Source of the DNA: Pinus tabuliformis
Lineage: Eukaryota; Streptophyta; Pinopsida; Pinales; Pinaceae
Assembly: GCA_031772625.1 (NCBI GenBank)
Contig: CM062820.1
Coordinates: 92,592,421 to 92,656,420, forward strand
Length of the DNA: 64,000 nt
Direction: 5' to 3'
The notes beneath the pieces are model-generated. The model ran no database searches and was not told the DNA's origin. It saw only the letters and a list, made by a program, of their open reading frames with translations. A program made the position numbers and the translations under genes. Positions within the stretch are counted from its first letter, which is position 1, and every line of letters starts with the position of its first letter. Shown one piece after another: positions 22,688-32,829 of the stretch.

Positions 22688-22752
22688 ATATATATATATA
22701 TATATATCTCTATATATATATATATATATATCTCTATATATATATATATACA
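22644..22752. repeat. (TA)n microsatellite with tctc interruptions
   Basis: About 110 bp of TA dinucleotides, broken every ~24 bp by ctctc. The regular spacing shows a higher-order unit. It lies directly left of a LINE 3' fragment. Confidence 0.95.
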
Positions 22753-22789
22753 CACATTTTAGGGGGAGGCAGGGTCACGAGGGGTTATC

Positions 22790-23110
22790 TTTCGCCACAA
22801 TGGAAAAGTTGAAAAAAAGTTCGCGTGGGATTGGGTTTCGCCTCAAACAACCAAGTGAAAGAACTAGGACATTGGCAAGGAATCCTCCAATTAAGTGTTT
22901 TTGGAGACTCCCTCATTAGAATACAAAAATGCTACAAAATGAAGCTTTGTAAGGAACTCGATATAAGGCCAACCTTACAAAGAATCCAACTGCTTATGGA
23001 AAAATTTGAATCCTTGGAGTTCTTCCATATCAAGTGAAAAAATAACATGTTAGTGGATGCTCAATCCAATATCGGAGTTAACTTGAAGCAAGGAGACTTG
23101 ATGGAGGCGA
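22790..23110 (+). pseudogene. LINE-type RNase H fragment
   Basis: The phrase GLGFASNNQVKELGHWQGILQL holds the catalytic Glu region, SVFGDSLIRIQK carries the second Asp, and the FFHIK...KNNMLVDAQSN end matches the last helix of plant RVT_3-type RNase H. The frame is open for 70 codons (22825-23037) and then hits a stop; the domain continues past it. The first beta strand is missing, so the domain is truncated at its start. Confidence 0.75.
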
Positions 23111-23639
23111 ATGACAAAATAATTAAATGTCACATTCCATGATTACAAATAATACGAGAACCTCGAAATGGTTGAAGGTCATTAAGGAGGATTTAACGAC
23201 TAACGGAATGCATAATTATGGCAGTCAATACAAGGAACAATTGCTCTATGGTGATCATTCTTGCAGAACGATTCTTGCAGAACGATGGGCCCTTCAATCA
23301 ACAGGTGGATAAATGCGAGGAATAATGTTAAGCATGCAGACAAGTGGGATGGCGTCAACCTGGATTTAAGGTAGGCTAGTAGAGCAAGATTTGTTAGTAC
23401 CGTGACCGAGGAAGGACAACCCAACTCGATCGTGTGTGTTTACGGTTTAGCCCAAGTAATAATGAATTCTCAATTGTGCACAGGGCAACAAAATGAGAAT
23501 GGCATTAAATTTGAAGGCAATCCTCCTGTCATCATTATGGAGTTAAGCCTAGCTATAAGAGGATGGATGTGCAGGCTCCATGTGCAGTGGCTCTCCATTC
23601 GATCCCTCCAAGTTGAAAAAATGGCTTCTTAGGCAATGA

Positions 23640-24099
23640 CGTTGGTGGCTCCCCAGATGAGATAGATTGAGCTTTTAAGCAAGAAATTAAGGAGATGAAT
23701 TCTAGGATACACAGGTAGATCATCTCTGAGGCTCACTCACATTTCGCCCTAATATCGAGCCAGATATAAGGCTTGAAAAAATATGTAGAAAACATGCAAA
23801 CAACGGTGGAGGTTATAATAACGAAGATAGAAAACCTCGATTATAAAGTAGACAACTTCGAGGTCAAAATGGGGACTACATTTATTAATGTGTTAAAAGA
23901 GGTGTTTGGCCTTAGTGACAATGGTGAACAGGACATGGAGTTTAGTGATGGAGGGGCTCTCCCACCTGTGTTTATAGACCAACAAGAGATGCAACAGGCG
24001 CAAGAGCAGCAAGTGCCAACAAAACCATCCCAGCAAGAGGAAGCGGACAAGGCAAACATGGAAGAATTCAGCGAGAACAAAGAGGAGGGAACTGGATAG
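23640..24099 (+). pseudogene. Coiled-coil ORF downstream of RNase H
   Basis: The frame 23773-24099 encodes 108 residues: a heptad-rich start (YVENMQTTVEVIITKIENL, DYKVDNFEVKMGTTFINVL) followed by a Gln/Glu-rich acidic tail (QQEMQQAQEQQ, SENKEEGTG). Coding-like sequence with the same helical character extends upstream to about 23640 but contains stops (for example near 23770). It is not a known plant LINE domain. It lies about 660 bp behind the RNase H, like the ORF at 26599-27219. Confidence 0.5.
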
Positions 24100-24321
24100 T
24101 CATTTTCATAGCAATAGTTAGATTATGTTATGTAGGTATGTTAGTATTAATGGGGTATTTTGGAGAATTTATAAGAAGAATGATGTAGTCAATCTAGAAA
24201 ATACATTTTTGCATATCAAAAGACACTGGTCAAAGCAATTTTGGAGGACTGTGGAAATTATGTTGCTTTTGAATGTAATGGCACTGGCCAGATTCCAATT
24301 TGATTAATAGATTTTTGACTG

Positions 24322-24326
<5 letters not shown>

Positions 24327-24405
<79 letters not shown>
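24327..24405. repeat. (TA)n microsatellite
   Basis: About 79 bp of uninterrupted TA. It lies at the 3' edge of the LINE fragment. Confidence 0.97.
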
Positions 24406-24406
<1 letters not shown>

Positions 24407-26267
24407 TAAAATTTTATATTTATATTATATCATTATTAATACTTACTTTATATATGATATTTAAAAAACTCATTTTATATAAAAATATAAATATTAAAAA
24501 TATAAATATTAAAGGTATAGTTAAATTTTTATTTTTAAGGCTTATAACACACACATATTGGATTTTATTTCATTTAAATTTTGTAATTTTACTTCTAATG
24601 AATGAATGGAGAAATTGTGCATGCAGAAATTTATTTTTTGACGGGATAGAGCATTGAAGGAAATTGATCAATGATTTGAAAAAAAAAAATGAAATTGTTT
24701 CCAACACATTAGAAAATTTAATTTATTTCTTCCATCAAATCTAAATTAGTTTTACATAATTAAAAAATTAATTGATCAATGGTTGTATTAGATTTGAAAG
24801 AAATGCAAAAATTCAATGTTTAAAAAAAAAACAATTTTAAATTTAATGCACATTTAAATTCTCTGTTTTTATGCACCATTAAAACACTGTGGAAAATAAA
24901 TTCGCATTAAATATATTTTATAACCTAATGTTTTCATATAGCTATAAATATTTTACCCAAGGTAAAAAAAAAAAAAAAAAAAAAATTATAAAGGTACTTG
25001 AAATAATTTTATGGGGAGAAAATTACAAATGGTAAGTTTTATTTATTTTATTATTATGTTTTTATATTTAAATTAATGTTTGTTTTTCCTTTTGCTTTTT
25101 ATATAGGGAAAATAAATAAATAAAGATTTAACGTGAACAATTTGGGTGAAATCAGATAAATTCAAGTATTATGGTAAGTTTTGTTTATTTTATTATTATG
25201 TTTTTATATTTAAATTAATCTTTGTTTTTCCTTTTGCTTTTTATATAGGGAAAATAAATAAATAAAGATTTAACGTGAACAATTTGGGTGAAATCAGATA
25301 AATTCAAGCATTATGGATAAAGTTAACACTAAGGAGGAAGGAGTTACAAAACTATCTCTATAAATTATTTTTTATTTTTCTTTTAATTATGTGAGCAATT
25401 ATTCTTTTGTTATTGAATATTTTTGTGTATAAACTCTCATTACTCATTTGAGAGGGTCATGATAATTAGTAGCAAGGCTTTTCAGAGAAAATGATTCATG
25501 CTTTGGAGAACTCTGACTATACATATTGTACAGATTGTATTCATGGAAATTTATAATGTAAAGTTTGCAATTTTTATTTTTTTATTTTTATTTTTTTTTT
25601 CACGTTTTGTTCTTTTTATTTAAAATTTTTGAATCTAACTTGGTAATTTATGATTTTGACTTGATAAGTTTAAATCTTACTCAGTCGTTACTTTATTTGT
25701 TTACTCTTCACAATATGCATACTACCTCGAGTGATCAAATTGAGAGATTTCTTTAGTATATTGTAAATTAAATATTATGATGTATGACATTAAATATTTG
25801 CTTACAATTATTCATAAGAAAATTACATTAATCGGAAAATTCACTTTGTGCAATATTTGTGATTTAGCTTGATTATAATAAATATTGCACTTATAAATAT
25901 ATTAGATCTTTATAAATATGTGTTATTTAAAAAAAATCATATTTAAATTATATGTTGCAAGTTGGGGTCATGATGATACATGCTATCCATGTCTTATATG
26001 CATATTTAATTTAAATATTTTTCAAACTAGTTTCTCTTTATTTATTTTTTATTTTCTTTATTTTATTCTGTTCATTTTCTTTTCTTTATATAATTTACCG
26101 TGGTTTATCCCTATGCCTTGATAATCGCTAACAAGTTGACAATAGGCGTGAACTTCATTACTCTGTTATAATTTTTATTGATTTCATTTATTTGCCAATA
26201 TATATTATTTGTAGAGTAAATGTGTTGGTTATTTATTTTATGTATTATTTATAAAGTAATTTAATAC
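24406..26267. other. AT-rich intergenic DNA
   Basis: Very AT-rich, with a 22-bp poly(A) at 24964-24985, poly-pyrimidine stretches and the 142-bp duplication at 25029. No gene or domain was found on either strand. Confidence 0.7.
25029..25312. repeat. 142-bp tandem duplication
   Basis: Two head-to-tail copies (25029-25170 and 25171-25312) differ at only about three positions. Each copy contains a sequence that looks like intron plus exon: a gtaagt start, a pyrimidine run and ttatatag, followed by about 60 bp. The high identity indicates a recent event. Confidence 0.95.
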
Positions 26268-26279
26268 ATGATATTAGTT
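26268..26279. repeat. LINE target site duplication, left copy
   Basis: atgatattagtt, repeated exactly at 28131-28142. It adjoins a short poly(T), which is the poly(A) tail of a minus-strand LINE. Confidence 0.9.
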
Positions 26280-26598
26280 TTTTTTTTAGTGTAAGTGAGT
26301 AGATTATATTATATAACAAGTATAATACAAAAAACTGTTGAAGCAGTGTGAGCAGGGATGTACAATATTCCTGGGCTTATCGCCTGCTCTGAGGAAGTGA
26401 TACAAGTAAACCAAAATGTAGCACACCACGCAGGGTGGCGAGGAACAGAACAAAACATTACTAAACCTCAGGAACTACCGTAAGTAGACAGGAGAAGTAA
26501 CAACAGAACACTGGGCACAAACTAAAGCCGAGATAACAGAGTGAAAAGATAACAGAGAAGCGAGAACCCGAGTCGGTAAGAGAGCCATCATAATGACC

Positions 26599-27219
26599 TT
26601 AGAAGTTGTAATTCCCCATCTGGGCGATGGTGTCCAAGCCGATGTCCCTGATGTGGCTGTCGACCTTCGTCTGCATTTCTTCCAGGGAAGCAGGCTGAAA
26701 CGCTGCAGAAGTGGCTGGCATAGCAGCTTGGTTCGCACTTGAAGTGCCTGGCTGAGCCGCAAGAGCAGTATTGATGGAGTTTTTGAGAAGCTGGATGAGC
26801 AGCCTGAGCATACGGTTGTTGGTTTTGATCTCCTCATACACCGAGGTAATTTTTCTGTCCAGGGAGCTATTGTAGTCTGTAATCTTGGCCATCTGTTCTG
26901 TAGTGAGATTAACCTCAGTAGTGAGATTAACCTCTGTGACGAATTCCAGCGCCTTAGCAATTAAGGTTTTCGTGCGCCAACTCTCCGCCTGGGTGCGCAC
27001 AAATTGTGTGGCTCTCTTCGTGGGAGTACCGGGGTCTGTTAACCAGTTGACCTCAGCAGCAATTTCTATATCCGAACGACCACCTTCCTCAAGCTTCGCC
27101 TGAGCCTCTAATTCTGCAATTTTGCGTTTGATTCTGGTCGCGGTCCTGGTTTCGTAGCCACCTCTGGCTGCCTGAAGTTCCCTATTAGCTGCCTTGCAGC
27201 GACTGCCTCCCGCCTCCAT
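26599..27219 (-). CDS. ORF3-like coiled-coil protein of a LINE
   Basis: From the ATG at 27219 the minus strand is open for 206 codons. The N-terminus is basic (AANRELQAARGGYETRTATR). Then come two helix/heptad-rich segments: residues ~20-50 (KRKIAELEAQAKLEEGG) and ~110-160 (MAKITDYNSSLDRKITSVYE and RMLRLLIQLLKNSIN). The last 40 residues are Ala/Pro/Ser-rich and end in a predicted helix. The frame is open further upstream, but that part overlaps the RNase H end, so I chose the ATG. The sequence doubles a short NLTTEV unit. No known family is recognised; the protein may be an RNA- or self-binding accessory factor. That role is inferred from position only. Confidence 0.5.
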   Translation of the reverse strand: MEAGGSRCKAANRELQAARGGYETRTATRIKRKIAELEAQAKLEEGGRSDIEIAAEVNWLTDPGTPTKRATQFVRTQAESWRTKTLIAKALEFVTEVNLTTEVNLTTEQMAKITDYNSSLDRKITSVYEEIKTNNRMLRLLIQLLKNSINTALAAQPGTSSANQAAMPATSAAFQPASLEEMQTKVDSHIRDIGLDTIAQMGNYNF

Positions 27220-27839
27220 GGTAAACCTCTTGTGACTAGCCCGAAATAAACCAGACTCGTATGCAAACCTGCTCTCAACACGGACTCTAAGAACAATGAG
27301 GAGAACAGGGCAATTGCCCATGTTTTTATAATGGAAGCAATGATGTTTCCTCAGGAGATTGGAGTAAATGCCTCTGATAGTGGAGGTACCTTGCTGATGG
27401 GTGAGCTGAAGAATCGCACAAGCGAGCCTGTCATTGGAAGAATTGGAGCTAATGATGTAGCTACCAAGCTGATGAGCCGGGCGCCAAGTGTAAGGTGAAA
27501 GCCTTCTTAAGAGATGGTAGCGCGTGAAGGGAGATATGCCCCGTATGCTGACATGCTTGGTGCTGTTCCTTCGGGCCTTGTTCCGCCTCCTTCCACTCAG
27601 AATTGCCATTAATGGTGATGAAACCTCTTCATACGGATCCTCTCCATGCGTGCTGAAAGGACGGTGTCTGATGTAATGGATCTCGTCGCTTGACTCGTCA
27701 TGATCGCCTAACTGCAGGAGCCGCTGCCGCCAGGAGCTCCATCTCCCCCTATGTCCCATCAACCCATTGAGGGCTTTGGGTTGATAATCCTTGTCGATCT
27801 CCTCATGATTCCGAGACTGTAGCCAGGTGCCGTCCTCGA

Positions 27840-28120
27840 TTAAGGTTGGGTGACCTGGATTAGGTCCTTCGCTGCCAGTTGTATGCATGCTTCCTTTATG
27901 ATTGGGTCGTCAAACTCCCGCCAGCACCTGTCCATGGCAATGTTGGGGTTGTCTGCTCCACAGTTTGCCAGATGGTCAGCAAGACCATTCGCCTTTCTCC
28001 TGATCGTTTGAAAGATAAGACCTTTCATCCCCATAATGAGCTCAGCTATGTTTTCCGTAGCTTTGGCAAGCCTCCAATGCTTGGTTGCTTTGCTTACGGT
28101 CGTGCCTGTCTAAAGGCGTT
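27840..28120 (-). pseudogene. C-terminal fragment of LINE RNase H
   Basis: The minus strand encodes IFQTIRRKANGLADHLANCG, the last conserved helix with its acidic residue in plant LINE RNase H, followed by a 35-residue tail. The catalytic core N-terminal to it is absent because of the 5' truncation. It gives the LINE identity of this insertion. Confidence 0.85.
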
Positions 28121-28130
28121 TAGCCGCCAT

Positions 28131-28142
28131 ATGATATTAGTT
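28131..28142. repeat. LINE target site duplication, right copy
   Basis: atgatattagtt, identical to 26268-26279. Confidence 0.9.
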
Positions 28143-28700
28143 ACTTTATATTTGCAGTTAAATAAGTAACATTATAACTAAGATACATAGATATTTTAGT
28201 TTATTTCTTTTTTCTATTTTTCTTGTATGTGTTTTTCTTTATTGTGGGTTTGAATTATTTATTTTAATTGTGCACTTTAATTATTTATTTTAACCATGAA
28301 TCTTATATTTGCACACATGTTCATTTCCCCAAAGCTAGACTATTAAACTTTTAATATTTTTTTCACTCTTTCATATCAATAACTTGACCTTATTTATTTG
28401 CTTACATGGAATATTTATTTAATTAATATTATTACCAGGGAATAACCCTTGTGGTGAAAGGGAGGTCAACCCTTGTCACCTAAAGCGAGAGGATTTATGA
28501 TTCTCAGTGAATGTCTTCTTTGGTTGTTCTTAGTTACTGGGACAATCCGAGAACCAACACTTACCATTAAGGCCCTTTTTTAAAAGGGCATAATTTTCAC
28601 ATTCGAAATCCATTTTCAATGTCGTTTTCTTAACAACTTATTTTTTAGAGAGCTTTCGATCCAAATAGTTAATTTCAACCTTTGAAACCATATTATTTGC
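28143..28700. other. AT-rich DNA leading into the copia fossil
   Basis: AT-rich to 28430, then a less AT-rich stretch (28436-28700) that may be the leader or LTR edge of the copia fossil that follows. I could not define an LTR. Confidence 0.4.
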
Positions 28701-30456
28701 ATATTTTAATATGGCCACTCCAAGTAAACTTTTGCTTACTGGTACCAACTACTTATGGAAATCCCATATGGAGGATGTACTAAAATGTAAATGATAGTAT
28801 GAGATTACCTTGGGGAAAAAAACACTAATGCTAATAAGAGAGTCAAATGGGATAATATGAATGACAAAGTATTTGGATTAATTGAAATGTACATTTCTCC
28901 TTATTTGTGATTTCACATTCAAGGAATCGATGACTTAAATGAAGTTTGTGAAAAATCGAAAAGGATATTTGGACAACCTAAAGTGATAAGATCTCATCAA
29001 CTTGAAAATCAGATCATGTCCTTAAATTTTAATAATTTATCTTCCATTGAAGAGTATTTATCTAAGTTCAAAACACTTAGACATTTACTTAAAGACTACC
29101 AGTCGAACTAAATGTTGAGCATATCATAATTATTATTCTTTCCCAGCTTATTATACATATTATGTTTTTGTATATAAATTTTATGCCACTAGAGAAACTC
29201 TAGCGTTTGCATATAAAAAACCTTATGTCGAATCTTTTGGTGACTCTCTAATAAGAGAGCAAGCAAGATATGTTCTTGCATATTGGAGTAATCAACAATG
29301 CATGTACATCTAACAAGGCCCTAGTGACCCAACAAAAAGATAAAACCAAGCATCCAAAGAAGCAAGATCCTCACAATAACAAGCAAAACAAGGGTTCCAA
29401 ACCCTATCAAACAACTTCTACTCCCAATGGTGACAAAGGACCAAAATCAAAGAGTAAGAAGACTGATAGACATTGCAATTATTGTGGGAAAGATGATCAT
29501 CTAGAGTCTAAATGTTTTAAAAAGATGGAAGCCTTGGAAGTAAGAATGAATAAGCAAAACAACAATCTTGATTATTCTTCTAACACTTCTTATCATGGAC
29601 ATGTACACTCTATTTCTAGTTTCTCCTTAAATGCAACTTCAACTTCTTCTTATGATCAATGGATTATTGATTTTAGAGCATCTTATCATATGGCTAAGAA
29701 TAAAGCCATTTTTTCCACTCTTGATGGTTGTAAAACCAAACAAATATTTGTTGGTAATAATAGATCTCTTAGTGTTGTAGGGCCTGGAAGAATTCAAGTG
29801 GATAATGCTCATTTCAATGATGTATTATGTGTTCCAAGCCTTTCCTGCAACGTGCTATCAGTTTATCAGATCACTCATTCAGGTGAAGGTAAAGTAGTAG
29901 AATTTTCACCTCAACAAGTTGTAATTAAGGATTTAAAAGATCCTAAACATGTCCTTGCCACTAGAATAGTTGATGATATTGTCAAGTTGTACAAGTTTGA
30001 CAACTTTAGGTCATCATTTTTTCCCTTAGTTTTTATTGCTCACAATGATGACTTATGCAAACTTTGGCATGAGTGATTTTGTCATTTAAACTATCACTCA
30101 TTACAACAACTATGTAATCAAAATATGGTGATTTGTATTCCTCTTTTTTTCTTGCAGAGATGTTTTTTGTGCCAATTGTGTTCTTGGCAAACATCATCGA
30201 CATATTTTTGACAAGTGTGCCTCTTGGCATGCCTCAAACCCTTTGCAATTCATAGTGATTTATGTGGTACACTTTCTTCTCCTCCCTTCTCTAAGTTCAA
30301 GTATTTCTTAATGACTTCTTCGAATGCACTTGGATTCGTTTTTTAAAACTTAAGAGTGAATTTTTTGAATTGTTCATGGCCTACAAAGCCTTTTTAGAGA
30401 GATCATTTATACATCAACTACAAAGATTAAGAACGTATAATGGAGGTGAATATGTC

Positions 30457-30474
30457 AACATTTTCACGACTTAT
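30457..30474. repeat. SINE target site duplication, left copy
   Basis: aacattttcacgacttat, recurring with one mismatch at 30677-30694. The duplicated bases belong to the copia integrase region. Confidence 0.92.
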
Positions 30475-30676
30475 AAGCCCCAAAGGATAGCTCAGTTGGT
30501 TAAGTTCTTGTTGCTAAGTACCTCGCCTATTAGGAGGTCATAGGGTAAAATATCCTCGACGCCCTTGGGGTTAGGCCTTACTAGTTTGGTCAGCGGGTAG
30601 ATCCCTTCGGGTTGATCTACTTGGATTTTCCCATGGATGTAGCGACCACTTAATGTCCGTGAACCACCCTTCAAAA
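30475..30676 (+). mobile_element. tRNA-derived SINE inserted in the copia fossil
   Basis: A 202-bp insertion with an A-box-like sequence near its start (tagctcagttgg at 30487), a degenerate B-box-like region about 50 bp later and a short A run at its end. It is flanked by an 18-bp target duplication with one mismatch, the size expected from LINE machinery. The head resembles a tRNA gene, but the arms do not fold into a full tRNA. I cannot name the family. Confidence 0.85.
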
Positions 30677-30694
30677 AACATTTTCACAACTTAT
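30677..30694. repeat. SINE target site duplication, right copy
   Basis: aacattttcacaacttat, one mismatch from 30457-30474. The mismatch suggests the SINE is not recent. Confidence 0.92.
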
Positions 30695-31219
30695 TGCACA
30701 ACATAGGGCATTCAAATGTAACATATTGTTACATATACACCATGACAAAATGGTATTGTTGAAATAAATAATTGTACATTAAAGGAAATTGTTGATTGTA
30801 TGATTTAATGTAAAGGATTAAGTCTTAATTATTGGGTGGAAGCAATCATTTGTAATTATAAGCTTAGTGATCGATTGATAACTCTTTTTTCTAACATTTT
30901 TTCTTTTACATTAATGAAATTGCCTCAAGTGGCCATGTTGGTTGGGACTATGGATTGTCTCCCTATTATAGGGTGTTAACCACATAAAAATACTAACATT
31001 ATTATCTTTGATTTGATTGTGTGAATCGTCATTGAAGATGTTTGTCATGTATGGAATACCATGTTTTCCTGAAAATGGGAACTAGGGCTTTCCCTAATTT
31101 GTGTTGGCCATATTCCTCATTGTCAAGTTCAATTCAAAACTTTCCTAATACCTCCATGTCATTATCAACCTATCCCCTATCCATTAGTATACCTTTAACC
31201 GTAAATTTAGACAAAACTA

Positions 31220-32010
31220 TCTAGTGAGCAAGCTCTTCTCGTAGACCAAATTTTAAATAAGGTTGGGAATTATCGAGAATTTTTATATGTTGCATGCATT
31301 TTTCTAAAGCATCATTTTGGTCTCTTAATGCTTGAGCCAAAGAGCCCTCCTTCTAGCATTCCACCTCCTTATTACTAGATTAATCTACTTCATTATGCTC
31401 CTTCTCCTCCAAGTTTATTGTTGTATCCATTATCAATTTCTTCCCAACTTCATCTTTCTTCATAATCATTCCATTAGATACTCATTTTATATATTAGGGG
31501 TATCTAAACGTCCCTTTTCCCTTCCATACTTGTTTCCTTGGCGACTTGGGGCAATCCTTCTAAATGTGGCCACTTATATAACCATTCATATACTTAAAAG
31601 GGATATCCTAATGATCTAAATCGTGGATAAAATTCCATTCACCCCATAATATTTCCATTTTTTCAAGCAAATCCTTACGTAGGTCAATTTCCACTAGGAT
31701 CCTCACCGACATTTTGTCCACTTTAATGGAGATATTAACCTCAAAGTCTAAGAATTTTTCTATTCCATTCCCTAATATTTTAAAACTTTTGTACTCCACA
31801 TTTTCATCGATACCCTGGATAGTTTCATATAGACCTCTTGTGAATTCAGTGACTCTCTTCTAGTATTAAAGCTAGTATTCCATCCACACAAATTAAGGAA
31901 AATGTATCCCCAAGACCACTTCTAAGAGAACACCTTTTTAGATCTTATGTTGATATGGACTCGAATGCTAGTCATCCCTCAACAAGGATATGAAATTTGG
32001 GATTGTAACT
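31220..32010 (-). pseudogene. LINE ORF1 remnant (DUF4283 and zinc knuckle)
   Basis: The minus strand encodes FKILGNGIEKFLDFEV, then VDKMSVRILVEIDLRKDLLE and WGEWNFIHDLDH (31799-31608), the strands of the plant LINE ORF1 core. A decayed zinc knuckle follows near 31560-31530 (GHI-KDCPKSPRK). A helix-rich charged tail (SLAQALRDQNDALEKCMQHI) extends to about 31240. Several stops and frame changes break it. It is a different family member from the LINE at 1-19 kb. No endonuclease or RT follows on this strand, so it is an isolated remnant. Confidence 0.7.
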
Positions 32011-32148
32011 TGACAATCCTCTCTAATTCAACTCCAACTATCCCTCATAGATCCCTCCACCACTTGTTTCCTCACAAGTTTTATTGCTAATGGTTTCTCC
32101 ATCAGATTCATAACGTCCCCCATACCTACATATTCTCCAAAAACTGAA

Positions 32149-32826
32149 TTCACCTTCTTTGGACTTACTTGATTTAACACACCTCTTTCTCCATTTGAAT
32201 TTGTGACCTAGACTATGCTCCTGCTTCTACCCTTCAAACCATACAACTCCTATATGTTCTTCAATAAAAGGATTACCTAGACTTCTACAAGGACTTAAGG
32301 TTATTTTCGAAGATTTCCTATCTACATAGTAATGGAATTCCCTTCAATGGATTGAATGACCTCTTTTCATCAAGCTCTTTTCCACTTAGAGTCCTTTGAT
32401 AACATATCCATTGGGAACTTTTGAAATTTGCTAGTGGTCCCTTCTAAATGCAAGTTAGACCTTTTCATCCAAGAGATTCACCTTCATTGGACTTGATTCA
32501 TCCATGAGATTCACCTTCATTGGACTTTATTTAACACACCTCTTTCTCCATTTGAATTTGTGACCCAAAGTATGCTCCTCCTCCTATCCTTCAAACCATA
32601 CAACTTCTATCTGTTCTTCAATAAAAAGATTACCTAGACCTCTACTAGGACTTAAGCTATTTTCAAAAAGTTCCTTTCTACGTAGTAATGGCATTTCCTT
32701 TAATGGATTAAATGACCTCCTTTTTTCAAGCTACTTTCCACATAGAGTCCTTTAATAACCTATCTGCTGGGGACATATGAAATTTGCTAGTGGTCCCTTC
32801 TAAATGCAAGTTAGACTTTTTGATCC
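32149..32826. repeat. Imperfect tandem duplication, period about 361 bp
   Basis: Copy 1 is 32149-32470 and copy 2 is 32510-32826; a short extra fragment of the unit start lies between them near 32477. Identity is roughly 85 to 90 percent by eye. On the minus strand both copies encode similar charged, broken peptide stretches upstream of the ORF1 core, so the duplicated piece is probably part of the same coding remnant. Confidence 0.85.
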
Positions 32827-32829
32827 AAA

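Larger units (their letters stand above)
22757..24325 (+). mobile_element. 5'-truncated LINE 3' end with RNase H and downstream ORF
   Basis: A LINE fragment on the plus strand bounded by TA microsatellites on both sides. It starts inside an RNase H domain (22790-23110) and continues for 1.2 kb with a coiled-coil-coding tail (about 23640-24099), ending at a T-rich edge near 24325. No RT is present. It is probably an abortive, 5'-truncated insertion; target duplications cannot be told apart from the TA repeats. Confidence 0.6.
26280..28130 (-). mobile_element. 5'-truncated LINE 3' end with RNase H and ORF3-like frame
   Basis: An insertion of 1,851 bp in AT-rich DNA. The composition jumps sharply (GC-richer than both flanks). 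The left end has a short T run (the A tail on the minus strand) and 12-bp duplications flank it (26268-26279 and 28131-28142), as expected for target-primed LINE insertion. On the minus strand it starts inside RNase H (about 28120-27840) and carries a 206-codon coiled-coil ORF (27219-26599). All upstream LINE parts are missing. Confidence 0.88.
28700..30960 (+). mobile_element. Ty1/copia LTR retrotransposon fossil, broken
   Basis: Parts in order on the plus strand: gag start near 28711 (ATPSKLLLTGTNYLWKSHME), gag body, CCHC knuckle near 29475 (CNYCGKDDHLESKC), protease near 29660-29900 (WIIDFRASYHM, LCVPSLSCNVLSVYQI), the integrase zinc region near 30060-30200 (CANCVLGKHH) and an integrase core fragment near 30735-30860 (QNGIVEINNCTLKEI). 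RT and RNase H are not seen, and no LTR pair was found in the window. It is heavily broken (more than ten breaks) and holds a SINE at 30475. Old, because even the best-preserved parts are decayed. Confidence 0.85.

Noticed and set aside
22558-22812. An 84-codon frame rich in Tyr and Ile
   Set aside because: It is the translation of a TA microsatellite.
24406-26267. A possible gene in the AT-rich stretch
   Set aside because: The longest frames are A/T-driven (Phe/Leu/Ile/Lys) and no splice-linked coding pattern was found.
27220-27888. The upstream extension of the 429-codon minus-strand frame
   Set aside because: It overlaps the RNase H C-terminus in another frame and has low-quality composition; only the part from the ATG at 27219 looks protein-like.
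30480-30560. A tRNA gene suggested by ggatagctcagttggtta
   Set aside because: Only the A-box side matches; there is no acceptor stem, anticodon arm or clean B-box, and flanking target duplications show it is a SINE.
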